This document shows positions 34,386-42,581 of a stretch of 64,000 bases of DNA, piece by piece. The stretch covers positions 851,886 to 915,885 of the forward strand of contig NZ_CABVQK010000001.1 of assembly GCF_902499335.1 (NCBI RefSeq), given 5' to 3'. The notes beneath the pieces were generated by a model. The model was given only the letters and a program-made list of their open reading frames with translations. It was not told the origin of the DNA and did not search any database. The stretch's first letter is position 1; every line of letters starts with the position of its first letter. The stretch comes from Burkholderia lata. Its GTDB lineage: Bacteria; Pseudomonadota; Gammaproteobacteria; Burkholderiales; Burkholderiaceae. The translations under genes and the position numbers were made by a program.

Positions 34386-35423
34386 TTACGCGCCCTTCAG
34401 GCTGCCGGCGATCTTCTGCGCGACGTCGGCCGGCACCCACTGCTTCCACATGTCCTGGCGAGTCTTCAGGAACTGCGTGGCCATCGCCGCACCGTCGATC
34501 TTCTTCGTGGTCATCTCGAGGATCGTCTGGTTCAGGAAGTCCATCGGGAAACGCACCTTGCCGAATACGCCGACGAGATCGGGGTTCGCATCGGCGAACG
34601 GCTTCGACACACCCACCGTCAGCCGCGACACCATGTACGACGACGCGCACTGGTGCGTGCTGCTCTCGTCGCGCAACGTCTTCCAGCATGCTTCGTTATA
34701 GGTCGGCATCTTCAGCGCGGTGAACTTGTATTTCGCCATCAGCGCGGCGGGGCCCCAGTAATAGAACACGATCGGCGCGCCGCGCTGGTATGCGGACGCG
34801 ATTGCCGCGTCGAGCGCCGCACCGGTGCCCGGGTGGAAATTCGTGTACGACTGGTCGAGCTTCAGCACGCGCAAGAGGCGCGTGTTCACGCGCTCGCAAT
34901 CCCAGCCCGTCGGGCAGTTCAGGAAACGGCCCTTGTCCGGTTCCTCCTCGTCGGCGAACACCTGCTTGTACTTCGGCAGATCGTCGACCGACACGAGCCC
35001 CGGTGCGACCGGCTTGATGTTGCGCGCCGGATCGCCCTTCACCACGTAGTCGGGCACGAACCAGCCTTCCGTCGTGCCGCCCGGCAGCGTGTCGCCGATC
35101 AGCTTCACGGCGCCCGACGACACGGCCTTCGCGGTGATCTCGCTGCGGCCCGTCCATTGCTCGGCCCAGATCTGCAGGTCGTTGCGCGCGAGCGCCGTTT
35201 CGGTGGCGGCCGTGCTGCCCGGCACGACGTCCGTCTTGCAGCCGTAGCCCTTCTCCATGATCTGCCGCAGCACTTCGGTCGCGAACGACCCGCTTTCCCA
35301 CGTGATGCCCGCGAAATGGACCGTCTTGCCGTCGGCGCACGCGCCGCCGGCCGCGTGGGCCGCGGGCGCGGACAGGATCGCCGCGGCGGCGAGAAGGACC
35401 GTTTTCAGTCGTCGAATCTGCAT
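34386..35423 (-). CDS. proX: glycine betaine/choline ABC transporter substrate-binding protein
   Basis: A 345-residue periplasmic binding protein of the OpuAC type. The signal peptide is MQIRRLKTVLLAAAAILSAP followed by AAHA. Mature sequence starts with a Cys-containing GGACADGKTVHFAGITWESG, and aromatic residues expected to cage a trimethylammonium group occur in ITWESG, AEQWTG, STAATET and VFYYWGPAALMAKY. First gene of the operon; the 70-base gap to proW is small. Ligand may be betaine, choline or carnitine. Confidence 0.9.
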   Translation of the reverse strand: MQIRRLKTVLLAAAAILSAPAAHAAGGACADGKTVHFAGITWESGSFATEVLRQIMEKGYGCKTDVVPGSTAATETALARNDLQIWAEQWTGRSEITAKAVSSGAVKLIGDTLPGGTTEGWFVPDYVVKGDPARNIKPVAPGLVSVDDLPKYKQVFADEEEPDKGRFLNCPTGWDCERVNTRLLRVLKLDQSYTNFHPGTGAALDAAIASAYQRGAPIVFYYWGPAALMAKYKFTALKMPTYNEACWKTLRDESSTHQCASSYMVSRLTVGVSKPFADANPDLVGVFGKVRFPMDFLNQTILEMTTKKIDGAAMATQFLKTRQDMWKQWVPADVAQKIAGSLKGA

Positions 35424-35540
35424 GGTGGGTCGTCTCCAAATCGAATCTGTTGTTTGTGCGTCGCGGCATGCGCGGCGACCGGCGAATCGTGAATCCAGTC
35501 ACGTCCGGTCAGTCTGCATGTTTCAGCCGCCAATTTGTTT

Positions 35541-35563
35541 AGGGAAACGAGTAATTCCGATCA
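35541..35563. repeat. 23-bp motif, degenerate inverted copy
   Basis: GGGAAACGAGTAATTCCGAT reads as the reverse complement of the 14787/35778 motif with a one-base deletion and a few changes. Together with 35778-35800 it frames a stretch of the proX-porin intergenic region. Confidence 0.5.
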
Positions 35564-35777
35564 TTGCAATCGGCAGCGCCAATCGATCCCAGAGCACCCT
35601 GTCAGGCCCGCCGGACGGGCCTCCCGGCCAGTTTCCCAAGCTCGCTCACGGTCCCGCACGCGCTGTGTCGCAACCTCGCGTGGCGCTTGCCCGGCCCGTC
35701 TCGAACCACGACGCCGCGCACCCCGTTTCGACTGTCGAAACGACCAGTCGCGCCCCCATTGGCGAACCCGATCCCAT

Positions 35778-35800
35778 CCATCGAAATTACTCGCTTTCGA
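35778..35800. repeat. 23-bp shared motif, copy 2
   Basis: All 23 bases match 14787-14809. The motif has inverted arms TCGAAA and TTTCGA. It lies about 195 bases before the porin start. Confidence 0.8.
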
Positions 35801-35993
35801 TTCTGTTTCGGCTTGGGAAGAATGCGCGGTGTCATCGGAGGAGACACGACCCGACGCTGCCGGTCGCCGCGCCGCCGCGCCTTGCGCGTTTCCGGCGCCG
35901 CACGCGTTGCGCCGGGTCGCCCCGGATGACGGGGCGCGCCTCGCCGGACGCGCTCACGACAACCGATACAAGCTGGATATCCCGGAGATCTCA

Positions 35994-37145
35994 ATGAAAA
36001 AGACCCTGACGGCGCTCGCCGTAACGGCAACCTTCGCAGCCCCCGTGTTCGCCCAAAGCAGCGTCACGCTGTACGGCGTGATCGACGAAGGCCTGAACTA
36101 CACGAACAACGTCGGCACCGGCCACGTCTACGAGATGGCGAGCGGCTACGCGCAGGGCAGCCGCTGGGGCCTGAAGGGCAGCGAGGATCTCGGCGGCGGC
36201 ATGAAGGCGATCTTCCAGCTCGAAAACGGCTTCGACGTGAACACCGGCCGGCTCAACCAGGGCGGCCGCATGTTCGGCCGCCAGGCCTACGTCGGCCTGA
36301 GCCAGACGCAGTACGGCACGCTGACGTTCGGCCGCCAGTACGACTCCGTCGTCGACTATCTCGCGCCGACCACGGCCAACGGCAACTGGGGCGGCTACCT
36401 GCTCGCGCACCCGTTCGACAACGACAACACCGACAACTCGTTCCGTCTCGACAACACGGTGAAGTACGCGAGCCCGAACTTCGGCGGCTTCCAGTTCGGC
36501 GGCGCATACAGCTTCAGCAACAGCACGAACTTCTCGGACAACCGCGCGTACAGCTTCGGCGCGCAGTACCAGAACAACGGCCTGCTGATCGGCGCCGCGT
36601 ACCTGCAGGCGAACCATCCGGGCGACGGCTCGGCCGGCGCGATCACCGCGAACGACGCGAGCTACATCGCCGAGCGCATGCGCGTGTTCGGCGCGGGCAT
36701 CAACTACACGTTCGGCCAGGCGACGGTCGGCTTCGCGTACACGAACTCGAACTACAAGAACCCGACCGGCAACGGCTACCTCGGCACGCCGGGCGCGATC
36801 ATCGCGCCGGGGGCGACCGTCAGTGCGATCAAGTACCAGAACTTCGAGCTGAACGGTTCGTACCAGATCACGCCGGCGTTCATGGTCGGTGCGCAGTACG
36901 TGCTGTCGCTCGAGAAGTACGACGCATCAACCGGCAACGCGAAGCCGAAGATCCACTCGGCCGGGCTGATGGCCGACTACAACCTGTCGAAGCGCACCGA
37001 CGTGTACGTGCAGGCCGCGTACCAGCACATCGCCGGCGACAAGACGAACTCGATCCTCGACAACGCGTTCATCCCCGGTACCGACGCGCCGTCGTCGACG
37101 TCGAACCAGGTGGCCGTGCGCGTCGCGCTGCGCCACAAGTTCTGA
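35994..37145 (+). CDS. outer-membrane porin (OmpC-like, Burkholderiales type)
   Basis: A 383-residue trimeric-porin type protein. The signal peptide is MKKTLTALAVTATFAAPVFA, and the mature start QSSVTLYGVIDEGLNY is the classic betaproteobacterial porin opening. Alternating strands include SRWGLKGSEDLGGGMKAIFQ and FGRQAYVGLSQTQYGTLTFG, with the constriction-loop region after that. It ends in ALRHKF, the terminal Phe needed for outer-membrane assembly. It stands alone with its own terminator. Allows diffusion of small solutes; specificity not readable. Confidence 0.95.
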   Translation: MKKTLTALAVTATFAAPVFAQSSVTLYGVIDEGLNYTNNVGTGHVYEMASGYAQGSRWGLKGSEDLGGGMKAIFQLENGFDVNTGRLNQGGRMFGRQAYVGLSQTQYGTLTFGRQYDSVVDYLAPTTANGNWGGYLLAHPFDNDNTDNSFRLDNTVKYASPNFGGFQFGGAYSFSNSTNFSDNRAYSFGAQYQNNGLLIGAAYLQANHPGDGSAGAITANDASYIAERMRVFGAGINYTFGQATVGFAYTNSNYKNPTGNGYLGTPGAIIAPGATVSAIKYQNFELNGSYQITPAFMVGAQYVLSLEKYDASTGNAKPKIHSAGLMADYNLSKRTDVYVQAAYQHIAGDKTNSILDNAFIPGTDAPSSTSNQVAVRVALRHKF

Positions 37146-37205
37146 CGCAACCCGGTTCTCCGTTCTTCACGCGACACCCGCGCCGGTCTGCCCGAGGTGT
37201 CTTTG

Positions 37206-37242
37206 CCCGCCCGCAAGCGCAAGCCTGCCGGCGGGCTTTTTC
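37206..37242 (+). terminator. Rho-independent terminator of the porin gene
   Basis: GCCCGCC (37206-37212) pairs with GGCGGGC (37231-37237), followed directly by TTTTT. It lies 60 bases after the porin stop. Confidence 0.85.
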
Positions 37243-37649
37243 ATGGTTGCTCGCCGATTTGCGGCGCGCGTGCGCGACAGCGGCTACCGCGTCGAGCCGG
37301 ACACACGCGTTCGACGGCCGCACGTCAATCCCCGACAATCGCTTCCAGCCTTTCATGTCCGCTGGCGCCCGTCTCGATCCCGCGCCCGGCCGCTACGCTC
37401 GCCGCGCTTGCGCTGACCGTCCGGCAGCGCACGCAGCGCCGGGTTCGGGTCGATCGCCGATCAGCCGCAGGCGACATGAAGGCCGTTCGCGCTTGCGCAT
37501 TGCTCACAATAGTTTGCAATTTGGCGTCAAGCCGGTCGATATGATCTGACAGTCACGATCGGATCGGTGTCGGCCTACGCAATCCTGCGGCCGCGCGCCG
37601 CCAAGAGCCCAAACGGCTCGACGAACATAACGCATCGGGGGCCACGGCA
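37243..37649. other. gene-free stretch between porin terminator and RDD gene
   Basis: 407 bases with no believable gene. GC drops toward the right. TATGAT at 37541-37546 could be a -10 box for the RDD gene, but the best upstream hexamers (TTGCAA 37515, TTTGGC 37521) are poorly spaced. Confidence 0.4.
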
Positions 37650-38639
37650 ATGGAGCGCAACGAAGACCAAAAATCGCACGGTGCCGCCGGCTTCTGGCGA
37701 CGCACCGCCGCGTTTTCGATCGATTCAATCCTTCTCGGACTGATCGGGCTGGCGATCGCGATCCCGTTCTTCGATGCCCTTTCGACGATTGGCGAATGGG
37801 GAAGATTGATCGGCTTCCTGATCGGTTCCATTTACTTTGGCCTGCTCGAGGGTGGAAATCGGCACCAGTCGCTCGGCAAGCGGGTGATGAAGATCCGTGT
37901 TGCCGATAGCGCCGCCCCTGACGGATCCGGTCCCGGGTACGTTCGCGCGTGGGCACGGTACGCGCTGATCGCCGTTCCGCTGATACTCGGCGGCATCGGC
38001 TTCATCGACCTGCCCGCGCTTCGCGATCCGGGCATGGAATGGCTCGCCACCGCGAACGGCGCGGTCATGTTCTTCTGGGTCCTGGCATTGCTGTATCTGT
38101 TCGTGTTCAACAGGCCGAGCCGCCAGTCCGTGCATGACCTGCTCACCGCCAGCAGGGTCGTGCATGTCGCGGCCCCCGTCGAGGATGCCGCTCCGGTTGG
38201 CCGGAAGCACTGGGCAATCCTGGCCGTCCTTGGCCTGCTTATGTTTGTCGGCAGTCGTTTTGCGGCAACGCGGCTGATCGACGACGATCGCATGGCCGAT
38301 ATCCGTCAGATCCAGCGTGCGGCATCCACCGTTCCGGGCGTGATCCAGAGCGGCGTCTGGATCGGCAACATGCGGGGGAGCGGCACGGCGGGCCAGATGC
38401 CGAAAGCCATCGCCACCATCACCGTGCTCTCGAACACGCCGACACTGCTGAACAAGGCCGGGGCGACCGCTGTTGCACACGCAGCGCTTTCCGCATCGGC
38501 CTGGCTGCGAAAACAGGATCTCGTCACCGTGGTGAGCGTCCGCGCGGTCAATCTTGGCATTGCGACGTGGAGAAACCAGTTTTTCATGGGTCGCTCGCCT
38601 GCCGAATGGGCCACGATGGTCGGCACCGAGTCGATGTGA
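37650..38639 (+). CDS. RDD-family membrane protein
   Basis: A 329-residue inner-membrane protein with an RDD domain in residues about 13-150: FWRRTAAFSIDSILLGLIG holds the first Arg/Asp, and QSLGKRVMKIRVAD the loop after span 2. Four or five spans are visible, the last being HWAILAVLGLLMFVGSRF at about 188. The C-terminal 130 residues are predicted to lie outside the membrane and form a separate unknown domain (VPGVIQSGVWIGNMRGSGTA). RDD proteins have been linked to transport, without a common role. GC lower than neighbours. Followed after 10 bases by a small membrane protein. Confidence 0.8.
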   Translation: MERNEDQKSHGAAGFWRRTAAFSIDSILLGLIGLAIAIPFFDALSTIGEWGRLIGFLIGSIYFGLLEGGNRHQSLGKRVMKIRVADSAAPDGSGPGYVRAWARYALIAVPLILGGIGFIDLPALRDPGMEWLATANGAVMFFWVLALLYLFVFNRPSRQSVHDLLTASRVVHVAAPVEDAAPVGRKHWAILAVLGLLMFVGSRFAATRLIDDDRMADIRQIQRAASTVPGVIQSGVWIGNMRGSGTAGQMPKAIATITVLSNTPTLLNKAGATAVAHAALSASAWLRKQDLVTVVSVRAVNLGIATWRNQFFMGRSPAEWATMVGTESM

Positions 38640-38649
38640 GGAAGCAAGA

Positions 38650-38862
38650 ATGAGTGACATCGGCATCGACCTGCCGATCTGGGTCGTCCCGGTCATTTGC
38701 GGCGCCATCTACTGGCCGGTGACGCTTTTTTTCGGGTCCCTCTGCCTGTATGTCGGCGTGACTCGCCTGAGCGGCATCGGTCGAGTCGCCTTCATCGTCA
38801 TCGCACTCCCGCTCATCGCCGTTGCGTGCCTCGGGCTCTATTACGCCCTTGCCGGATATTGA
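38650..38862 (+). CDS. small two-span membrane protein
   Basis: A 70-residue protein with two hydrophobic segments, IWVVPVICGAIYWPVTLFFG and VAFIVIALPLIAVACLGLYY. It begins MSDIGIDLPIW, 10 bases after the RDD gene stop, and a purine-rich GAGGAAG precedes the ATG. No family recognised. The tight spacing suggests an operon with the RDD gene, perhaps as a partner subunit. Confidence 0.65.
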   Translation: MSDIGIDLPIWVVPVICGAIYWPVTLFFGSLCLYVGVTRLSGIGRVAFIVIALPLIAVACLGLYYALAGY

Positions 38863-39023
38863 GCAACGGCGCATTGCCCCGCGACTGCTCGATATCCGCG
38901 GATATCCGGGTTCGATCGCGTCATCCCGTGTCATGAAACGCCTACCGCCCCGTCAACCGTGACAGGTCGACAGCCGGCGATCGATCGATACACTGTGTGC
39001 CACCCCATCCGAAGGAGTGTCAC

Positions 39024-39113
39024 TTGAAGCACTGGCGCCGCACCCAGTCCGCATCCGCCGCCGGCGTCCCGGCCGCGCGCTCCGCCCTCGCCGAACCGGG
39101 CAGCCCGCAATGA
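39024..39113 (+). CDS. possible 29-aa leader peptide overlapping the acyltransferase start
   Basis: TTG 39024 lies 6 bases after AAGGAG (39012-39017) and opens 29 codons, beginning with the decoded residues MKHWRRTQSASAAGVP. Its TGA stop overlaps the acyltransferase ATG in ATGA. No other good ribosome site precedes ATG 39110, so translation of the acyltransferase may depend on reading this short peptide. It could instead be a chance frame, with the downstream gene starting at GTG 39017. Confidence 0.35.
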   Translation: MKHWRRTQSASAAGVPAARSALAEPGSPQ

Positions 39114-40249
39114 GCACCGGCCCGCGCAACGCGCGGATCGACCTGCTGCGCGGCGTATCGATCGTGCTCGTGCTGCTGCATCACTTCAACATCCCCTACT
39201 CGCTGCGCGACACGTCGCTCGCGCGCGTTTTCGGCTGGGACGCGGTGCATGCGGTGGCGCGCAACGGCAACTACGGCGTGACGATGTTCTTCGTGATCTC
39301 CGGCTACCTGATCACGTCGAATGCGCGGCGCCGCTGGGGCAGCCTCGGCGCGGTCGACGTGCGCGCGTTCTATGTATCGCGCGTCGCGCGCATCGTCCCG
39401 TGCCTGCTCCTGCTGCTCGCGCTCGTCAACGGCCTCGCTGCGGCCGGCGTGCCGATCTTCCAGAACCACACGCCGGAGGGCATCGCCGTGTCGTTCTGGC
39501 TCGTGAACCTTGCATCGCTGACGTTCTGGATGAACGTGCTGATCAGCGCATACGGGTGGGTCAACTACGCGCTCGGCGTGCTGTGGTCGCTGTCGGTCGA
39601 AGAGGTGTTCTACCTGTCGTTTCCGCTGCTGTGCATCGCGCTGCGCCGCGATGCACGGCTGGTCGCGTTCTGGGTGGTCATCGCCGCGATCGGGCCCGCG
39701 TATCGCTTCACGCACGCCGGCGACGAAGGCGGGTTCCTCTATGCGTACTTCGCGTCGTTCGACGGGATCGCGATCGGCTGCTGCACCGCGTTGCTGGCCG
39801 AACGCATGAACTGGCAGCGGCTGGCCGCACCGTTCGTGCAGTGGCCCGTCGCGGCAGCGATGGCCGCGCTCTATCTGGCCTGGCCGATCGCGGAAAGCCA
39901 TGTCGCTGGCGTCACCGCGATGGCGCTCGGCACGGCCGTGCTGCTGATCGGCGCGCACGTCAACGGCGAGCGCGTGCGGGGCCGCCTCCTCGCGCCGTTG
40001 GGCCGCGCCGGCAAGCTGAGCTACGAGCTATACCTGTTCCACCTGATCGTGCTCGGCGGGCTGCGCACGTTCTGGCCGCCGTCGGCCACGCACGGCGACA
40101 CGAAGCTGCTGTTGCTGATTGCGTATCTGGCGTTGTCGGCGGCGCTGAGCGCGACGATCGCGCACGGCTACGCGACACCGCTCGACCGCTTCATCAAGCG
40201 GATCGCGTCGCGGTCTTCAGCGCGCGTGCCGGACGGTGCGCGCTTCTAG
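39110..40249 (+). CDS. acyltransferase family 3 membrane protein
   Basis: A 379-residue protein with about ten spans. The family signature is at the N-terminus: RIDLLRGVSIVLVLLHHFNI contains the R and H residues used for acyl transfer, followed by GNYGVTMFFVISGYLITSNA. Other typical parts are WSLSVEEVFYLSFPLL and KLSYELYLFHLIVLGGL. Such enzymes O-acetylate or O-acylate sugars of surface polysaccharides or lipids on the membrane. No polysaccharide genes are adjacent. Start at ATG 39110; GTG 39017 would add 31 Arg/Pro-rich residues. Confidence 0.88.
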   Translation: MSTGPRNARIDLLRGVSIVLVLLHHFNIPYSLRDTSLARVFGWDAVHAVARNGNYGVTMFFVISGYLITSNARRRWGSLGAVDVRAFYVSRVARIVPCLLLLLALVNGLAAAGVPIFQNHTPEGIAVSFWLVNLASLTFWMNVLISAYGWVNYALGVLWSLSVEEVFYLSFPLLCIALRRDARLVAFWVVIAAIGPAYRFTHAGDEGGFLYAYFASFDGIAIGCCTALLAERMNWQRLAAPFVQWPVAAAMAALYLAWPIAESHVAGVTAMALGTAVLLIGAHVNGERVRGRLLAPLGRAGKLSYELYLFHLIVLGGLRTFWPPSATHGDTKLLLLIAYLALSAALSATIAHGYATPLDRFIKRIASRSSARVPDGARF

Positions 40250-40281
40250 CGCGTCATCGGCAATCGCTGCCGGTCAGCCGC

Positions 40282-40330
40282 GAAAAAAACCGGCCAGGAC
40301 CCGGCCGTATCGCTTGACGATACCGGCCGG
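40282..40330 (-). terminator. terminator of the phosphatase operon (minus strand)
   Basis: CCGGCCGTATCG and CGATACCGGCCGG (40301-40330) form a long stem with one bulge. Read leftward, it is followed by a second GC stem and then a run of six or seven T (A-run at 40283-40289 on the plus strand). It suits termination of transcripts ending at 40372. Confidence 0.6.
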
Positions 40331-40371
40331 CCTGACCGCAAGCCCCGCGTACCAACGGTCAAAATCGTCGA

Positions 40372-41124
40372 TCAGTCGAGATAGTCCGCGTATTCCTTGC
40401 GCGTATAGCTGGCGAGCGTCTGCCACGGCAACGTCTCGCGCCGCGCGGCCGGCGCCGGTGTCAGCGTCAGCTTGCGCACGACGCGGCCGTCGGCGCTCCG
40501 GTATTCGACCGACAGCGGCGCCTGCAGCTTCTCGCTCCACAGGATCCGGTTCACGCCGCGTGCACCGGGCGTATCGACCGCCTGCTCGTACCAGCGGGTA
40601 CCGTGCGCGTCGCCGCGCTTCGACACCGCGAGCCGCTTCAACTGCGACGGCGGCGTGACGTAGTACGCGTTGTCCCACGAGCCGTCGAAGCCCGTGGTTT
40701 CGTACTCGGCCGGCGGCACGCCGACGACCGTCCGGTTCGCCGCGTCCACGTACTCGATGCGCGCCGTCTTGCCGTCGTACGTCACGTGCCGCGCGGCCGC
40801 CTGGAAGTTGAAATGCTTGTGGCCCGCGTGCGCGGCAGCCGGCTGCACGCCGGCGCGCGGCGGGGTCTCGCGTACACCGCCCGCGTCGTGGTCATGGTCG
40901 TGATCGTCGACGTGTCCCGCTGCCGCCGCGACGGGCAGCACGCGTTCGACCCACACGTGCCCGTCGCGCCGCACCATCCGTTCGCGATACATCGTCGTGC
41001 GCGTCACGCCGTCGGCCGACACCGTGCGGCTCTCGTGCAGCAGCACGGCGTCGAGATCGGCCGCTGCAAGGGCCGGCAGCGCAACCCACCCGCAAGCGAG
41101 CGCGCAGAGAAGCTGGCGTTTCAT
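40372..41124 (-). CDS. exported His/Asp-rich protein of the alkaline phosphatase operon
   Basis: A 250-residue protein with signal peptide MKRQLLCALACGWVALPALA. A striking metal-ligand-rich stretch, GHVDDHDHDHDAGG, lies at about residues 70-83, and AHAGHKHFNF follows near 99. The rest is beta-rich, resembling periplasmic proteins that sense or carry small ligands. It begins 33 bases after the second phosphatase gene, so the three genes form an operon. Alkaline phosphatases need zinc and magnesium, so a role in metal supply is possible but inferred. Confidence 0.7.
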   Translation of the reverse strand: MKRQLLCALACGWVALPALAAADLDAVLLHESRTVSADGVTRTTMYRERMVRRDGHVWVERVLPVAAAAGHVDDHDHDHDAGGVRETPPRAGVQPAAAHAGHKHFNFQAAARHVTYDGKTARIEYVDAANRTVVGVPPAEYETTGFDGSWDNAYYVTPPSQLKRLAVSKRGDAHGTRWYEQAVDTPGARGVNRILWSEKLQAPLSVEYRSADGRVVRKLTLTPAPAARRETLPWQTLASYTRKEYADYLD

Positions 41125-41157
41125 CTGGCGTTCCCGTTCTTCACGAAGTCAACGGAT

Positions 41158-42549
41158 TCAGAAACCAAACGCCGAGCGCACGAGACCGAACACCTTCGTG
41201 TTGTCGATCGTGCCCTTGAACGCCTTCGCATCCGCACCGTCGGCGAACAGCATCACGTCGCCGCCGCCGTGCGTCTCCGAGCCCGCGCTGCCCATCCGCA
41301 CACCGACTTCCTGCAGATACGCCTCGTTCGTCGCGGTGGCCGAATCGACCGACGCGCGCACGTTCGGCCGATTCGCGCCGTTGCCGAACACGAGCGTCGT
41401 GTAGGTGTTGCCGTCGGCGTCCTTGCTCGGCTGGCCATCGCGGTAATTGCGGCTGATGTCGAGAATCGGGTTGCCGCGCTTCGAATAGCCGTTGATCGTC
41501 ATCGTGTGGTCGTGGTCGGCCGTCACGACGATCAGCGTGTTCGACAGATCGACCTTCGACAGCGCGACGCGGATCGCCTCGTCGAACGCCGCCGTGTCCT
41601 CCAGCGCGCGCTTCGCGTTGGTGCCGTGCAGCGCGTGATCGATCCGGCCGCCTTCGACCATCAGGAAGTAGCCGTTCGAATTCTTCGACAGCACGTCGAT
41701 CGCCTTCGACGTCATCTCGGCGAGGCTCGGCTGCGTCGGCCCTTCGCCCTTGCCCGCGACACGATCGAGTTCGTACTCGAGGTGGCTCGTCGAACTGAAG
41801 AGGCCGACCAGCTTGCCGTTGCCGGCCTGCGCGAGTTGATCCTTGGTCGCGACGACCGTGTAGCCCTTCGCCTTCATCTCGTTGAGCAGGTTGCGGCCGT
41901 CCGCGCGGCCGCGCTTGTTGGCCACCGGATCGAACGGCGTCCAGTGATTGCGGCCGCCGCCCATCAGCACGTCGACACCGTCGCCGAGCGACGCGTTGTA
42001 GCCTGCACCGCCCGGCGCGGCCTGCGCGGCGATGTCGTACTGCGCATCGCGATGGCAGATGTGCGAATAGGTCGCGGCGGGCGTCGCGTGCGTGAGCTCG
42101 GTCGTCGTGATCGCGCCGACCGCCTTGCCGCGCGCCTTCGCCAGCTCCAGCAGCGTCGCGACCGGCTGGCCGTTGCCCGCCGCGCAGTTGTTGACGGTCT
42201 TGTTGCCGTTGGCGTCGTTGCCCGGCGCGACCGCGCGCGTGTCGGAGGACATCGACAGCACTTCGTTGTTCATCTTCACGCCGGTCATGTACGCGGCCAT
42301 CGACGGCGCGCTGTCGGTCGTCTGCGCGTCGTTCGAGAAGGTCTTGACGCGCGCGGTGCGGGCCAGCTTCTCCATCGTCAGTTGTCCCGACTCACCGACC
42401 TTGTAGATCCGGCTCGCCGTCACGGTCGTCGGCCCCATGCCGTCGCCGAGAAAGAAAATCACGTTCTTCGCCTGGCCGGCGGCCTGCGCCGCGCCGCATG
42501 CGAAACCCGCGACGGCCAGCGCCGCCGCGATGCACTTGATGGTCGACAT
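41158..42549 (-). CDS. phoA: exported alkaline phosphatase
   Basis: A 463-residue alkaline phosphatase with a signal peptide ending in CGAAQA. The first metal-binding motif is FFLGDGMGPTT (33-43); the phosphorylated serine is S80 in TTDSAPSMAAYMTG. Further metal ligands lie in MVEGGRIDHALHG, VVTADHDHT and ETHGGGDVMLF. It hydrolyses phosphate monoesters in the periplasm. It is the second of two tandem paralogues; unlike the first it has no lipobox, so it should be soluble. Start at MSTIKCIAAAL. Confidence 0.94.
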   Translation of the reverse strand: MSTIKCIAAALAVAGFACGAAQAAGQAKNVIFFLGDGMGPTTVTASRIYKVGESGQLTMEKLARTARVKTFSNDAQTTDSAPSMAAYMTGVKMNNEVLSMSSDTRAVAPGNDANGNKTVNNCAAGNGQPVATLLELAKARGKAVGAITTTELTHATPAATYSHICHRDAQYDIAAQAAPGGAGYNASLGDGVDVLMGGGRNHWTPFDPVANKRGRADGRNLLNEMKAKGYTVVATKDQLAQAGNGKLVGLFSSTSHLEYELDRVAGKGEGPTQPSLAEMTSKAIDVLSKNSNGYFLMVEGGRIDHALHGTNAKRALEDTAAFDEAIRVALSKVDLSNTLIVVTADHDHTMTINGYSKRGNPILDISRNYRDGQPSKDADGNTYTTLVFGNGANRPNVRASVDSATATNEAYLQEVGVRMGSAGSETHGGGDVMLFADGADAKAFKGTIDNTKVFGLVRSAFGF

Positions 42550-42581
42550 CCTGTATTCCCCTGTACCCGTATGGTCGGCGC

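Larger units (their letters stand above)
35424..35993. promoter_or_regulatory. divergent promoter region of proXWV and the porin
   Basis: 570 bases without a convincing gene. It holds the second copy of the 23-bp motif (35778-35800) and a degenerate copy in opposite orientation (35541-35563), about 215 bases apart. GGCCCG/CGGGCC with a 5-base loop at about 35602-35618 is a further stem. The porin ribosome site GGAG is at about 35983. Confidence 0.5.

Noticed and set aside
29134..35423. GMC oxidoreductase plus betaine-type ABC transporter read as a choline-to-betaine pathway
   Set aside because: BetB and BetI are not present, the two operons are separated by other genes on opposite strands, and the GMC gene is fused into a sugar-acid-type operon instead.
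35602..35783. Short minus-strand frame after the second 23-bp motif, taken as a LysR gene remnant
   Set aside because: Only the motif is shared with the LysR gene at 14790; the following residues show no LysR similarity.
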